64,000 nt of DNA from Nocardia pneumoniae NBRC 100136 (GTDB lineage: Bacteria; Actinomycetota; Actinomycetes; Mycobacteriales; Mycobacteriaceae). The first letter of the stretch is position 1; every line of letters begins with the position of its first letter. A model generated the notes under the pieces. It was given only the letters and a program-made list of their open reading frames with translations. It searched no databases and was not told the origin of the DNA. The translations under genes were made by a program, and so were the position numbers. The stretch lies in NCBI RefSeq assembly GCF_000308755.1, contig NZ_BAGF01000040.1, forward strand, positions 186,001 to 250,000. Direction: 5' to 3'. Shown here piece after piece: positions 34,086-41,860 of this stretch.

Positions 34086-36427
34086 CGGGGGAGTCCGATT
34101 CCGTTTACCGCGTCCATGTCGGCGGTGCGGTAGCCGGTCAGGTCGTCGTGGGGAATCACAACGTTGTCATCAACGCGCAGAATTCCTCGGTCGTAGTACG
34201 CGACGATCCGGCGCCGGTGGTGACCCGGCGGACGCGGCCGGTGTGCACGGCGCTGCCCCGGGTCGGCGCCGAATTGCTCGGCAGGCGAATGGAATCGGCA
34301 CTGTTGATGCAGTGGCTCGCGGAAGGATTTCCCGTCGAGGTGTGCGGCGGGCCCGGAGTCGGCAAGTCCGCACTGCTGCGGTGGTTCGCCGCCGATCGCG
34401 CGGCTCGCGGCCACGACGTGGTGTTCCTGCACGCCGCCGGGCTGGCGGCGCCGGACGTGATCCAGGAGCTGTTCCAATCCTGTTATGACGCTCCGGGATA
34501 CATTCCCGACCTGCGACGGCTGCGCCGCCTGATGATCTCCATCCACGCGCTGGTCGTGGTGGACGATTTCGAGGGTTCGGTGGAGGAGTTCTCCACACTC
34601 GTCGACCTGCTGCCCGCGAGTGACCTCGTCGTATCGACCAGGCAGCGAGTCGCGTGGGGGCGGGGGCGCTCGCTGGAGTTGCGGGGTTTGGACGAACAGG
34701 CGGCCCTGGCGCTGATGGCCCGCGAACTCGGCCGCGGCTTGGACGGGAACCTGGCGGCGGCGCGGCAGTTGTGCCGAGCGGCCAACGGCTATCCGCGTGC
34801 CTTGCTGCAGGCCGCCGCATGGCTTCGCAGCGGCGGCGCGGCCACGATGCCCGCTGCCCCCGAGGTGCCGCAACGCGCCTTGGTCGGCGGCCTCGGCGAG
34901 CGGTCGCGCCGCGTTCTCACGGTGCTGTGTGCCGTGGCGGGTGCCCATCTGTCGCCCGCTCTCTGCCGGGCGATGACTCGCGATGCCGGGAGCCCGTCGG
35001 CGCTGGAGGAACTGGCTGGTCTGCATTTGGCCGAACGCTCCGGCGTGGGCTACCGGCTGGCTGTGGACCCCCGTACGGTGGCGGGCGAATGGGGGATCCC
35101 GCCGCCGAATGCCGCCGACTACCTCGACGCGCTGCTCGAGTGGGCGAACCGGGTGGCCGCGCCGATGGACATCGCGGATGCCGCACCCGTTGTCGAACGT
35201 GTGCTGCAGGCCGCGGTCGCACGTGGCCGGCAAGCGTCCGCGTGTGCCCTGGCGCGGAAAGTGGCGCCCGCGCTCGGCTTGACGCTGCTGTGGGGTGCGT
35301 GGGGCACGGTCCTGAAATTCGGTAGAGATGCCGCCCTCGCCGGCGGTTTCGCGGCTGACCTGGCCTACTTCGAACACGAGGACAGGGTTCGCCGTCAGGC
35401 ACTGGCGGCGGCGGCCGGAGCGGTCGTGGTCTCCGGTGCGGGCGGGAAGTTGGTGAGTGGCCGCCTGGCTTCCACGCACACGGCACGCAAATCCGTTGCC
35501 ATGATGTCCTCGCATCCGGTCGCCACCGGATGGGGCGTCGCGCTGATCGTGGCTGTCGCCGTCGCGGGGGTCATGCTCGCCACCGGCCGACAAGCGGAAG
35601 TCGGACCGGAGGCGTTCATCACCAGGCTGCCTCCACCGCCGACGGATGCCGGTGGAGAGCCGCCCGGGGCCTCCGCGACGGGCGGGTCGCGTCCGCTACT
35701 GCCACCCGGAGGCGGTTTCTGTACGCGGTTTGCGGACAGCGTCGACTTCGGTACGGTCGCCGTCGGCAGCGCCGCCGAGCGGGATGTCTCGTTCCCATCG
35801 CTGGACTGTGACGACCGGTCAGCGGCATTTTTGGAGGCCGACTCCGCATTCAGCGCGAAGCGTGACTCTTGCCCATCGTCAGGCGATTTCGGGACCTGCG
35901 TTTTTCGAGTGACTTTCCGACCGCAGGCGCCTGGCTCGTACCGGGCGACCCTGGTCGTCCCGGACGACAACGGCGGGCGGGCGGTGACCATTGCCCTCAC
36001 CGGCCACACACAGGGGCTGGATACCAGCGCGAGCTCGGCATCACCGACACCACCGTCGCCGGGTTCGCCGCCGCCGAAGGTGACCTCGGTATCGCCGCCG
36101 CCACCACCGCCGTCACCGACCGTGCCGCCGCCGCGCACAGTGCCGCAGCCGCCGCCGACCGTCCCCGAGCCGCCGCCGACTGTCCCCGAGCCGCCGCGAA
36201 CTGTGCCGCCGCCACCGCCGCCGCCGACGGTGCCCCCGCCCCCACCGCCGCCGACGGTGCCGCCACCCCCGCCGCCGCCGACGGTGCCCCCGCCCCCACC
36301 GCCGCCGACGGTGCCGCCACCCCCACCACCGCCGCCCCCGCCGCCGGACACGTTCAAGCCGCCAGCGGTGAAAACCCTACCCACGGTTTCCCAACCGGCC
36401 CCCTATCCCAATGAGGAACTCCGATGA
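34082..36427 (+). CDS. Membrane-anchored NB-ARC (NLR-like) ATPase with Ig-like and proline-repeat tail
   Basis: 781 residues from the ATG at 34082. Residues 9-28 form a Gly/Val-rich amyloid-type motif (Y-R-V-H-V-G-G-A-V-A-G-Q). NTPase: Walker A G-G-P-G-V-G-K-S at 89-96, Walker B L-V-V-V-D-D-F at 157-163, sensor V-V-S-T-R near 183, G-Y-P-R-A-L near 236-241. A helical region runs to about 470 and a single TM helix spans about 481-501. Then comes an extracytoplasmic domain (about 545-645, choice-of-anchor-D/ASPM-like Ig fold with four Cys: 547, 576, 597, 606), and a proline-rich tail with nine-residue VPPPPPPPT repeats. It is coupled by ATGA at both ends. A transmembrane NLR with an outside sensor is unusual. 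Confidence 0.85.
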   Translation: MTGESDSVYRVHVGGAVAGQVVVGNHNVVINAQNSSVVVRDDPAPVVTRRTRPVCTALPRVGAELLGRRMESALLMQWLAEGFPVEVCGGPGVGKSALLRWFAADRAARGHDVVFLHAAGLAAPDVIQELFQSCYDAPGYIPDLRRLRRLMISIHALVVVDDFEGSVEEFSTLVDLLPASDLVVSTRQRVAWGRGRSLELRGLDEQAALALMARELGRGLDGNLAAARQLCRAANGYPRALLQAAAWLRSGGAATMPAAPEVPQRALVGGLGERSRRVLTVLCAVAGAHLSPALCRAMTRDAGSPSALEELAGLHLAERSGVGYRLAVDPRTVAGEWGIPPPNAADYLDALLEWANRVAAPMDIADAAPVVERVLQAAVARGRQASACALARKVAPALGLTLLWGAWGTVLKFGRDAALAGGFAADLAYFEHEDRVRRQALAAAAGAVVVSGAGGKLVSGRLASTHTARKSVAMMSSHPVATGWGVALIVAVAVAGVMLATGRQAEVGPEAFITRLPPPPTDAGGEPPGASATGGSRPLLPPGGGFCTRFADSVDFGTVAVGSAAERDVSFPSLDCDDRSAAFLEADSAFSAKRDSCPSSGDFGTCVFRVTFRPQAPGSYRATLVVPDDNGGRAVTIALTGHTQGLDTSASSASPTPPSPGSPPPKVTSVSPPPPPPSPTVPPPRTVPQPPPTVPEPPPTVPEPPRTVPPPPPPPTVPPPPPPPTVPPPPPPPTVPPPPPPPTVPPPPPPPPPPPDTFKPPAVKTLPTVSQPAPYPNEELR
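36203..36340 (+). repeat. 27-base tandem repeat encoding VPPPPPPPT
   Basis: Units begin at 36203, 36230, 36257, 36284 and 36311, the last running into a longer proline run. Units 36230 and 36284 are identical, which hints at a 54-base higher-order duplication. A looser T-V-P-E-P-P-P series precedes it. It codes the wall-spanning tail of the NLR protein and is likely to vary in length between strains. Confidence 0.9.
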
Positions 36428-36858
36428 CCGATACACCTGGGGATCGCTACAACATTCACGTGGGCGGCGGCGTTTCCGGCCAGTTCACCGTCGGACGAGA
36501 CAACACGGTGAGCCGAATCGAAGCCGGGCGAGACGCTGTCCAGGTGACAGCGGCCGACATGGACGCGCTCCGAAGCGAATTCGCCCGTGTGCGTGTCCAA
36601 TTGCCCCCGGACACCGCCGTCACCGATCAGGCTCGTGATCGCCTCGACGAGTTGGAGAAGGCGGTCACCGCTCCCGAGCCGGATCTGTCGACCATGGAAT
36701 ACGTCCGCAACTGGTTCGTGCGGAATCTTCCGGAACTCGCGGGCACGGTAACCGGATTGATCGTGCACCCGATCGTGGGGCGGTTGGTCGCAGGGGTCGG
36801 CGGCGCTCTCGCCGCGGAATTCCAGCGCCGCTTCGGCTTCGACGCCACTTCCCGATGA
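36424..36858 (+). CDS. Small protein with NLR-shared amyloid-type motif and glycine-rich hydrophobic C-terminus
   Basis: 144 residues, no known family recognised. Residues 9-28 (Y-N-I-H-V-G-G-G-V-S-G-Q...V-G...N-x-V) match the N-terminus of the adjacent NLR at 12 of 20 positions, at the same residue numbers. Residues 43-83 are charged and helical. Residues 104-133 (A-G-T-V-T-G-L-I-V then V-G-R-L-V-A-G-V-G-G-A-L-A) form a glycine-zipper-like hydrophobic segment that could insert into membrane. ATGA overlap with the NLR gene means co-translation. It is the likely downstream effector: the motif would be templated by the oligomerised NLR and the C-terminus would permeabilise membrane (inference). 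Confidence 0.75.
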   Translation: MTDTPGDRYNIHVGGGVSGQFTVGRDNTVSRIEAGRDAVQVTAADMDALRSEFARVRVQLPPDTAVTDQARDRLDELEKAVTAPEPDLSTMEYVRNWFVRNLPELAGTVTGLIVHPIVGRLVAGVGGALAAEFQRRFGFDATSR

Positions 36859-36885
36859 GACCAACGCGCAGAAAGGGTACCGAAA

Positions 36886-38649
36886 ATGTCAGCATCACTG
36901 GAATCTCTGCACTACCACGTCGCGGACGATCCTGCCACGGGCGATGACGTATCCGCACGCTCCCGCGAGTCGTTCCCGGCCGGTGCTGCCGCGCCGGAAT
37001 TGGACGCGCCCGCATTGTCTTTCACCAGCAATGAGGCAGCGGCCCGGTTCTATCTCGACCAAATCCTGCGCAGCGACGGCCGCCCTGCGCTGGAATCACT
37101 GGTCGAACCGGAACGTGCCGAACGGGTGCCGAGTTTGGTTCTCGAGAGCGAGCAGGACTTGCGGAGGCTGGGCACCCAGCAGGTGCGTTTCGCGCAGACC
37201 GCACGGAGTATCCCGGTCTTCGGAGCAGGCGCTGTGGTCGAACTCAACGACTCCCGGGAGTTGGTGAGTGTGAACGCACGGCTCGACGAGGTTTCCGATG
37301 TGGACCCGGTCGAGTCTCTCAGACGTTCCGAGGCACTGGAGCGGCTGGCACGGTTCACCGGAGTGGCGATCTCTCCGGAGGCGGGCGTGAGCGGAAGGCT
37401 GAACTTCTACAAGGACGAGGACGCCGGATCCTGGCACCTCGCATGGTTCTTCCGCGGAGTTCCCGCGGAACCACCGGCGCCGACGGAAAGCACGGAGATC
37501 GATCCCCAGGCAATCGAGGGCCACGGATTGGGTCCGAGGCCGATCCCACCGAGCTTCGACTACCTGGTCGACGCGCACGACGGCGAAATTCTGTACTACT
37601 ACAGCGCCGTCCCGACGGCGCTTCCGCGCCCGACCCGGTGCACAGGGACCGACGAGAACGAGGTGAAGCAGACTTTCCTCGGAAAACTGGCCTCTCCCGC
37701 CGGTACGACCTGTCAGCTGCATGACCCTCTGCGGGCGGTACGGACCTACGATCTCGAGTTCGCGGATCTCGACGGCAATCCTGCCCTGCCGAATAGGCCC
37801 GTCGAGGCGGCCAGCAGCGACTTCGGTACGACCAACCGGGCGGCTGTCTCGGCCCATCTCAACGCATCCCGCGTGCAGGACTTCTACAAAGCCGTCCTGC
37901 AACGAGACGGCATCGACGACCAGGGAATGGACCTCGTGTCGTTGGTCAACGCGACGGCTACCAGCATGGAGCGACCGCCCGGCCTGCTCAATGCCTTCTG
38001 GTGGCAGCGCAAGATGTGGTACGGGCAGCTTCGGCGTGGCGGCCGTCTGGTGAGCCTTTCCCGCTATCTGGACGTCATCGGCCACGAACTCACCCACGGC
38101 GTCATCGAGTCGACGTCGAACTTGGTCTACGCGACGCAATCCGGTGCGTTGAACGAGTCGTTCGCCGATATCGCGGGCGTCATCATCAACAACTGGTACA
38201 CCGCACCGGAACGGGAAGACGTGGGGACGTGGAACTGGAAAATCGGCGCCGGTCTGCGCAGCGACGGCCGTCCACTGCGCGACTTCGCGGACCCGGCGCG
38301 CACCGGGCATCCCAAGCATATGGACCAGTTCCGTGCGCTCAGGCCCGGTGAGCGTCCCGGCCCAACGAACGATCAGGGATGGGTGCACCTCAACAGCAAC
38401 ATCCACAACAAGGCGGTGCACAATGTGCTCACCCTGTCGAAGAATGGCGAGCGGGTGTTCAGCGTGCAGGACGTCGCCGTGCTGACCTATCTCGCGATGG
38501 CCCGATTGACCTCGCGCGCAACGTTTGCCGAAGCGCTGCAGTCCATGGTCGATGTCGCCCGAACCTACTTCGGTGGCGACCCCGACAGGAAAGACAAAAT
38601 CGACGCGATCCGCGAGTCGTACCGATTGGTAGGGATCTCCGCTTCCTGA
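36886..38649 (+). CDS. M4 (thermolysin) family metallopeptidase without signal peptide
   Basis: 587 residues. N-terminal 240 residues are the FTP/PepSY-type propeptide region (F-D-Y-L-V-D-A-H-D-G-E-I-L-Y-Y). Catalytic domain: zinc motif H400-E401-L-T-H404, third ligand Glu424 in N-E-S-F-A-D-I-A-G, and the M4 catalytic His501 in W-V-H-L-N-S-N-I-H-N-K-A. All key residues are present. The N-terminus is polar with no secretion signal, while ordinary M4 enzymes are exported. It lies 27 bases after the small effector gene. An intracellular zymogen, perhaps cut by the trypsin-like protease, is a reasonable inference. Confidence 0.88.
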   Translation: MSASLESLHYHVADDPATGDDVSARSRESFPAGAAAPELDAPALSFTSNEAAARFYLDQILRSDGRPALESLVEPERAERVPSLVLESEQDLRRLGTQQVRFAQTARSIPVFGAGAVVELNDSRELVSVNARLDEVSDVDPVESLRRSEALERLARFTGVAISPEAGVSGRLNFYKDEDAGSWHLAWFFRGVPAEPPAPTESTEIDPQAIEGHGLGPRPIPPSFDYLVDAHDGEILYYYSAVPTALPRPTRCTGTDENEVKQTFLGKLASPAGTTCQLHDPLRAVRTYDLEFADLDGNPALPNRPVEAASSDFGTTNRAAVSAHLNASRVQDFYKAVLQRDGIDDQGMDLVSLVNATATSMERPPGLLNAFWWQRKMWYGQLRRGGRLVSLSRYLDVIGHELTHGVIESTSNLVYATQSGALNESFADIAGVIINNWYTAPEREDVGTWNWKIGAGLRSDGRPLRDFADPARTGHPKHMDQFRALRPGERPGPTNDQGWVHLNSNIHNKAVHNVLTLSKNGERVFSVQDVAVLTYLAMARLTSRATFAEALQSMVDVARTYFGGDPDRKDKIDAIRESYRLVGISAS

Positions 38650-38761
38650 AGTCCACGCTCGGCAGGTAACCCGTACTCGACCGCCGCGGCACCGGTTGGT
38701 GTGCCCGATCTGTCTGGCGTGCCCGGTTGACCGGGATCCCGTGGACGGGCATGGTGGGCCG

Positions 38762-39715
38762 ATGGGCAGCGAAGAGGTGCGTCACGGGGTGGCTTTGACC
38801 AACCTCGATCAGCCGCTGTTCGACGGCGCCGAGGCGACCAAGCGCGACCTGGTGGACTATCTCGAGGCGGTGGGGGAGCGCCTTGTGCGGGTGTTGCGGG
38901 AGCGGCCGCTGTCGGTGGTGCGCATCCGACCTGGTCAGGACCCGTTCATGCAGAAGAACCTGCCGAAATACACACCGGAGTGGGTGCGGCGGGTGACGGT
39001 GTGGGCGGAGAGTTCGCGGCGTGAGATCTCCTACGCGTTGTGCGACGACGTGCGGACGTTGCTGTGGTTCGGCAACCAGCGGGCCGTCGAGTATCACCCG
39101 ACGCTCATCCCCGCCGACCACGGTCGTGGGCCGACGCACCTGGTGCTCGACCTCGACCCGTCACCCGGGCAGACCTTCCGGGAGGCCGCGGAGGCGGCGA
39201 AGCTGATTCGCGCCGCGCTGGCGAACGAAGGGTTGACCGGTGCGGTGAAGACCAGCGGCGCCAAGGGCGTGCACGTGTTCGTTCCGATCGAGTCCGGCAC
39301 TTCGGTCGAGGACGCCGCCGCGGCCACTCGCGCGATCGCGGCCCGCGCCGAGCGCATCGATCCCGAACTCGCCACCACCGCGTTCATCAGGGACGATCGC
39401 GAGGGCAAGGTATTCCTCGACTCGACCCGTGCCAGCGGCGCGACAGTCGTCGCGGCCTACAGTCCCCGCATACGCCCCGGCACCTCGGTGTCGTTCCCGC
39501 TCGCGTGGTCGGATCTCGACGATGTGGTGCCCGCGGATTTCACCGTGCGCACCGCGCCGGACCTCCTGGCGGATGCGGACCCGTGGGCCGCGGCGATGCC
39601 CGCCCCGCAACGGCTTCCGGCGGATCTCGTCGCCGAGGGGCACACCATTCCGGTGGCCCGGGTCCAGGCCATGCACGAAGGCAAACGGCGCGCCCGCGCG
39701 CGCCGCGCGACGTGA
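38762..39715 (+). CDS. LigD-type polymerase/primase domain protein (NHEJ)
   Basis: 317 residues from the ATG at 38762. Stand-alone archaeo-eukaryotic primase-like polymerase domain as in LigD: catalytic D-L-D-P (Asp130, Asp132), T-S-G-A-K-G-V-H-V near 164-172, and third acid Asp220 in F-L-D-S-T-R. It adds nucleotides at double-strand breaks, usually with Ku and a ligase, which are not in this window. It is separated from the conflict-type cluster by 112 bases and has no coupling to it, so it is probably an independent repair gene. Confidence 0.9.
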   Translation: MGSEEVRHGVALTNLDQPLFDGAEATKRDLVDYLEAVGERLVRVLRERPLSVVRIRPGQDPFMQKNLPKYTPEWVRRVTVWAESSRREISYALCDDVRTLLWFGNQRAVEYHPTLIPADHGRGPTHLVLDLDPSPGQTFREAAEAAKLIRAALANEGLTGAVKTSGAKGVHVFVPIESGTSVEDAAAATRAIAARAERIDPELATTAFIRDDREGKVFLDSTRASGATVVAAYSPRIRPGTSVSFPLAWSDLDDVVPADFTVRTAPDLLADADPWAAAMPAPQRLPADLVAEGHTIPVARVQAMHEGKRRARARRAT

Positions 39716-39742
39716 AACCAGATCGCCGCCCGACTCGAAGGA

Positions 39743-40090
39743 TCAGATCTCGATGGATTCGTAGATGGCGATATGCCACGGCGAACCAGGCGTGGGCCGC
39801 AGGACCGCGCGACGCTCGTGCGGTCCGGTGACCGGCTGTTCCACCTCGAAATTCTTGGCGCGCAGATGATTCAGACTCTCGTCCAGATCGTCGACCTTGA
39901 TCGCGAGGAACGGGGTGTCGTCGTCGCGATCGGTGCCCGCGAGCATGACGCGGACGCCGTCGGTGTCGAACTGGGCCCAGCGGTCGCCGTCGACGACGGC
40001 CGGTTCGGCGCCGAGAACGGCGGACAGCAGCGCCACGGCGGCGGGCAGGTCGTCGGTGGGGTAGGCGGGGCCGATCCGCTGGATTGTCAT
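39743..40090 (-). CDS. VOC (glyoxalase/bleomycin-resistance fold) protein
   Basis: 115 residues, two beta-alpha-beta-beta-beta modules. R-I-G-P-A-Y-P-T-D-D-L at the start; F-L-A-I-K-V-D-D-L-D-E-S near 70 and P-G-S-P-W-H-I-A-I-Y-E at the end carry the metal-ligand positions (His and Glu). The ATG overlaps the esterase stop (ATGA). It is the last gene of a four-gene minus-strand operon. The reaction is unknown. Confidence 0.85.
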   Translation of the reverse strand: MTIQRIGPAYPTDDLPAAVALLSAVLGAEPAVVDGDRWAQFDTDGVRVMLAGTDRDDDTPFLAIKVDDLDESLNHLRAKNFEVEQPVTGPHERRAVLRPTPGSPWHIAIYESIEI

Positions 40091-41055
40091 TGGTGCTCCG
40101 TAATGGTTCGTGGGGGTCTGGGACGGCGCGCGGCGCGTACGAATGCGAAGGCGGCGGTGTTCGCTCGTATCGCCTCGGGAAGATCGCCTGCCATGCTCAG
40201 GAAGCCGTGGAACATGCCGTCGTACCGGCGGATCTCGACAGCGACACCGGCTTGTCTCAGGCGCTGCCCGTAGTTTTCGCCCTCGTCGCGCAACGGGTCG
40301 AACTCGGCGGTCACGATGTGTGCTGGCGGCAGTCCGGACAGGTCGGCACACAGCGGGTTCGCGTACGGGTTCGTGCGGTCGCGCGAGTCCAGGTATTGGC
40401 TCCAGTACCAACGCAAATGCGCGGCGGTGGTGAAGTAGCCCTCGGCGTTCTCCCGGTAGGACTCGGTGGCGCAGGCCGGGTCGAGCATGGGATACAGCAG
40501 CAGCTGCCGGGCGACCTGCGGGCCGCCCCGATCCCGTGCCATCAGCGCCGTGACGGCGGCGAGATTGCCGCCCGCGCTGTCCCCGGCCACGACGACACAG
40601 TCCGGATCGCCGCCCAGGGATTCGGCGTGGTCGGCGACCCAGCGCAGCGCCGCGTACGCGTCCTCGGCCGCCGCGGGGAACCGGTGTTCGGGAGCTTGCC
40701 GGTAGTCCACCGACACGACGATCGCATCCGTTCCGTTGGCCATGACCCGGCAGAACTGGTCGTGGCTGTCGAGGCCGCAGATCACGAATCCACCGCCGTG
40801 GCAGAAGACCACGACCGGAGCCGGGGTAGCAGCGCTGGCGGGCCGGTAGATCCGGACTCGTACCTCGGGTGCGCCCGGCGGTCCCGGAATCGACCGCTCC
40901 CGCACCTGCGCGACGGGAATCGGCTCGACAGCCGGAGCTGGACGCTCCGCGAGCAGCCGCCGCGCCTCGGCGGCATCGAGCACCTCGGTGCCCAATCCGG
41001 GAAACGCGGCACTGGCGGCATCGACGATCACTTTCGCCTGAGGTGTCAGCGGCAT
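40087..41055 (-). CDS. Alpha/beta hydrolase, hormone-sensitive-lipase (esterase family IV) type
   Basis: 322 residues from the ATG at 41055. Oxyanion motif F-C-H-G-G-G-F near 85, nucleophile G-D-S-A-G-G near 157, Asp in E-F-D-P-L near 254, His in M-F-H-G-F near 285. All family IV features are intact. It cleaves an ester or lactone. In the operon luciferase-like enzyme, SDR, esterase, VOC, the enzymes suggest oxidation of a ketone to a lactone/ester and hydrolysis. An upstream in-frame extension is an antisense shadow. Confidence 0.92.
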   Translation of the reverse strand: MPLTPQAKVIVDAASAAFPGLGTEVLDAAEARRLLAERPAPAVEPIPVAQVRERSIPGPPGAPEVRVRIYRPASAATPAPVVVFCHGGGFVICGLDSHDQFCRVMANGTDAIVVSVDYRQAPEHRFPAAAEDAYAALRWVADHAESLGGDPDCVVVAGDSAGGNLAAVTALMARDRGGPQVARQLLLYPMLDPACATESYRENAEGYFTTAAHLRWYWSQYLDSRDRTNPYANPLCADLSGLPPAHIVTAEFDPLRDEGENYGQRLRQAGVAVEIRRYDGMFHGFLSMAGDLPEAIRANTAAFAFVRAARRPRPPRTITEHQ

Positions 41056-41068
41056 CGTGCTCCCTCGG

Positions 41069-41827
41069 CTACTGGTGGGTGTCCGGCGGCAGGAACTTGC
41101 CCGCTGCCAGGCCGCCGTCGATCGCCACCTCGGCGCCGGTGATGTAGGCCGAGGCGTCCGAGGCCAGGAACGCGACCAGTTCGGCGACCTCGTCCGGCAC
41201 ACCGGTGCGCTGCAGCGGCAAAGTCGGGAAACTGCCCGGACCTGTGGTCAGGTACGGGACCATCGGTGTCGCGATCGGACCCGGGTGTACCGAATTGACC
41301 CGGATTCCTGCGGGGCCCAGCTCGAGTGCCGCCGTTTTGGTCAGACCACGCAGTCCCCATTTCGAGGAGCCGTAGGCAGCGTGACCCATCAGCCCCTCCA
41401 GGCCCGCCTGCGAGGAGATGTTGACGATCGAACCGCCGCCTGCCTGCGTCATCGGACCGGCAACCGCCTGGATGCCGCGGAATGGGCCGACCAGGTTGAC
41501 GCGCAGGATCCGCTCAAGTTCCTCGGGGGAGGTCTCGGTGAGCGGCTGGGCGGTGTAGATGGCGGCGTTGTTCACCAGGACGTCCAGACTGCCGAAGGCC
41601 GCGACCGCGGCAGCGACAGCGGCCTGCCAGTCCGCGCCGCTGCTGACATCGTGGCGGACGAAACGTGCCGCCTCGCCGAGTGATTCGGCCAGCTCCTGGC
41701 CTTCGTCGGCCAGAACGTCGGTGATCACCACGCGGGCTCCGCGCTCGACGAACAACCGCGCTTCGGCAGCGCCCTGTCCGCGGGCGGCGCCGGTGATCAG
41801 GGCGACCTTCCCATTCAGATCAACCAT
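41069..41827 (-). CDS. SDR-family oxidoreductase (3-alpha/20-beta-hydroxysteroid dehydrogenase-like)
   Basis: 252 residues. T-G-A-A-R-G-Q-G cofactor motif at 12-19, N-N-A-A near 86, Ser in I-S-S near 136, and Y-G-S-S-K near 150. D-V after the second strand favours NAD(H). It is similar in plan to the SDRs at 43207 and 45679 across the divergent region, all with the R-G-x-G-A-x-E/F start typical of hydroxysteroid-type SDRs. The upstream gap is 33 bases and the downstream gap 13 bases, so it is in one operon with its neighbours. Confidence 0.9.
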   Translation of the reverse strand: MVDLNGKVALITGAARGQGAAEARLFVERGARVVITDVLADEGQELAESLGEAARFVRHDVSSGADWQAAVAAAVAAFGSLDVLVNNAAIYTAQPLTETSPEELERILRVNLVGPFRGIQAVAGPMTQAGGGSIVNISSQAGLEGLMGHAAYGSSKWGLRGLTKTAALELGPAGIRVNSVHPGPIATPMVPYLTTGPGSFPTLPLQRTGVPDEVAELVAFLASDASAYITGAEVAIDGGLAAGKFLPPDTHQ

Positions 41828-41860
41828 GAAGAACTCCTTGATGTTCGGGCGGTCGCCGGG

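Noticed and set aside
35395..36384. Minus-strand ORF with a poly-Gly start
   Set aside because: It is the antisense of the proline-rich tail of the NLR gene; low complexity and no supporting signals.
38762..39715. LigD-type polymerase as part of the conflict-type cluster
   Set aside because: It is 112 bases away, not coupled, and is a common stand-alone repair gene in actinomycetes.
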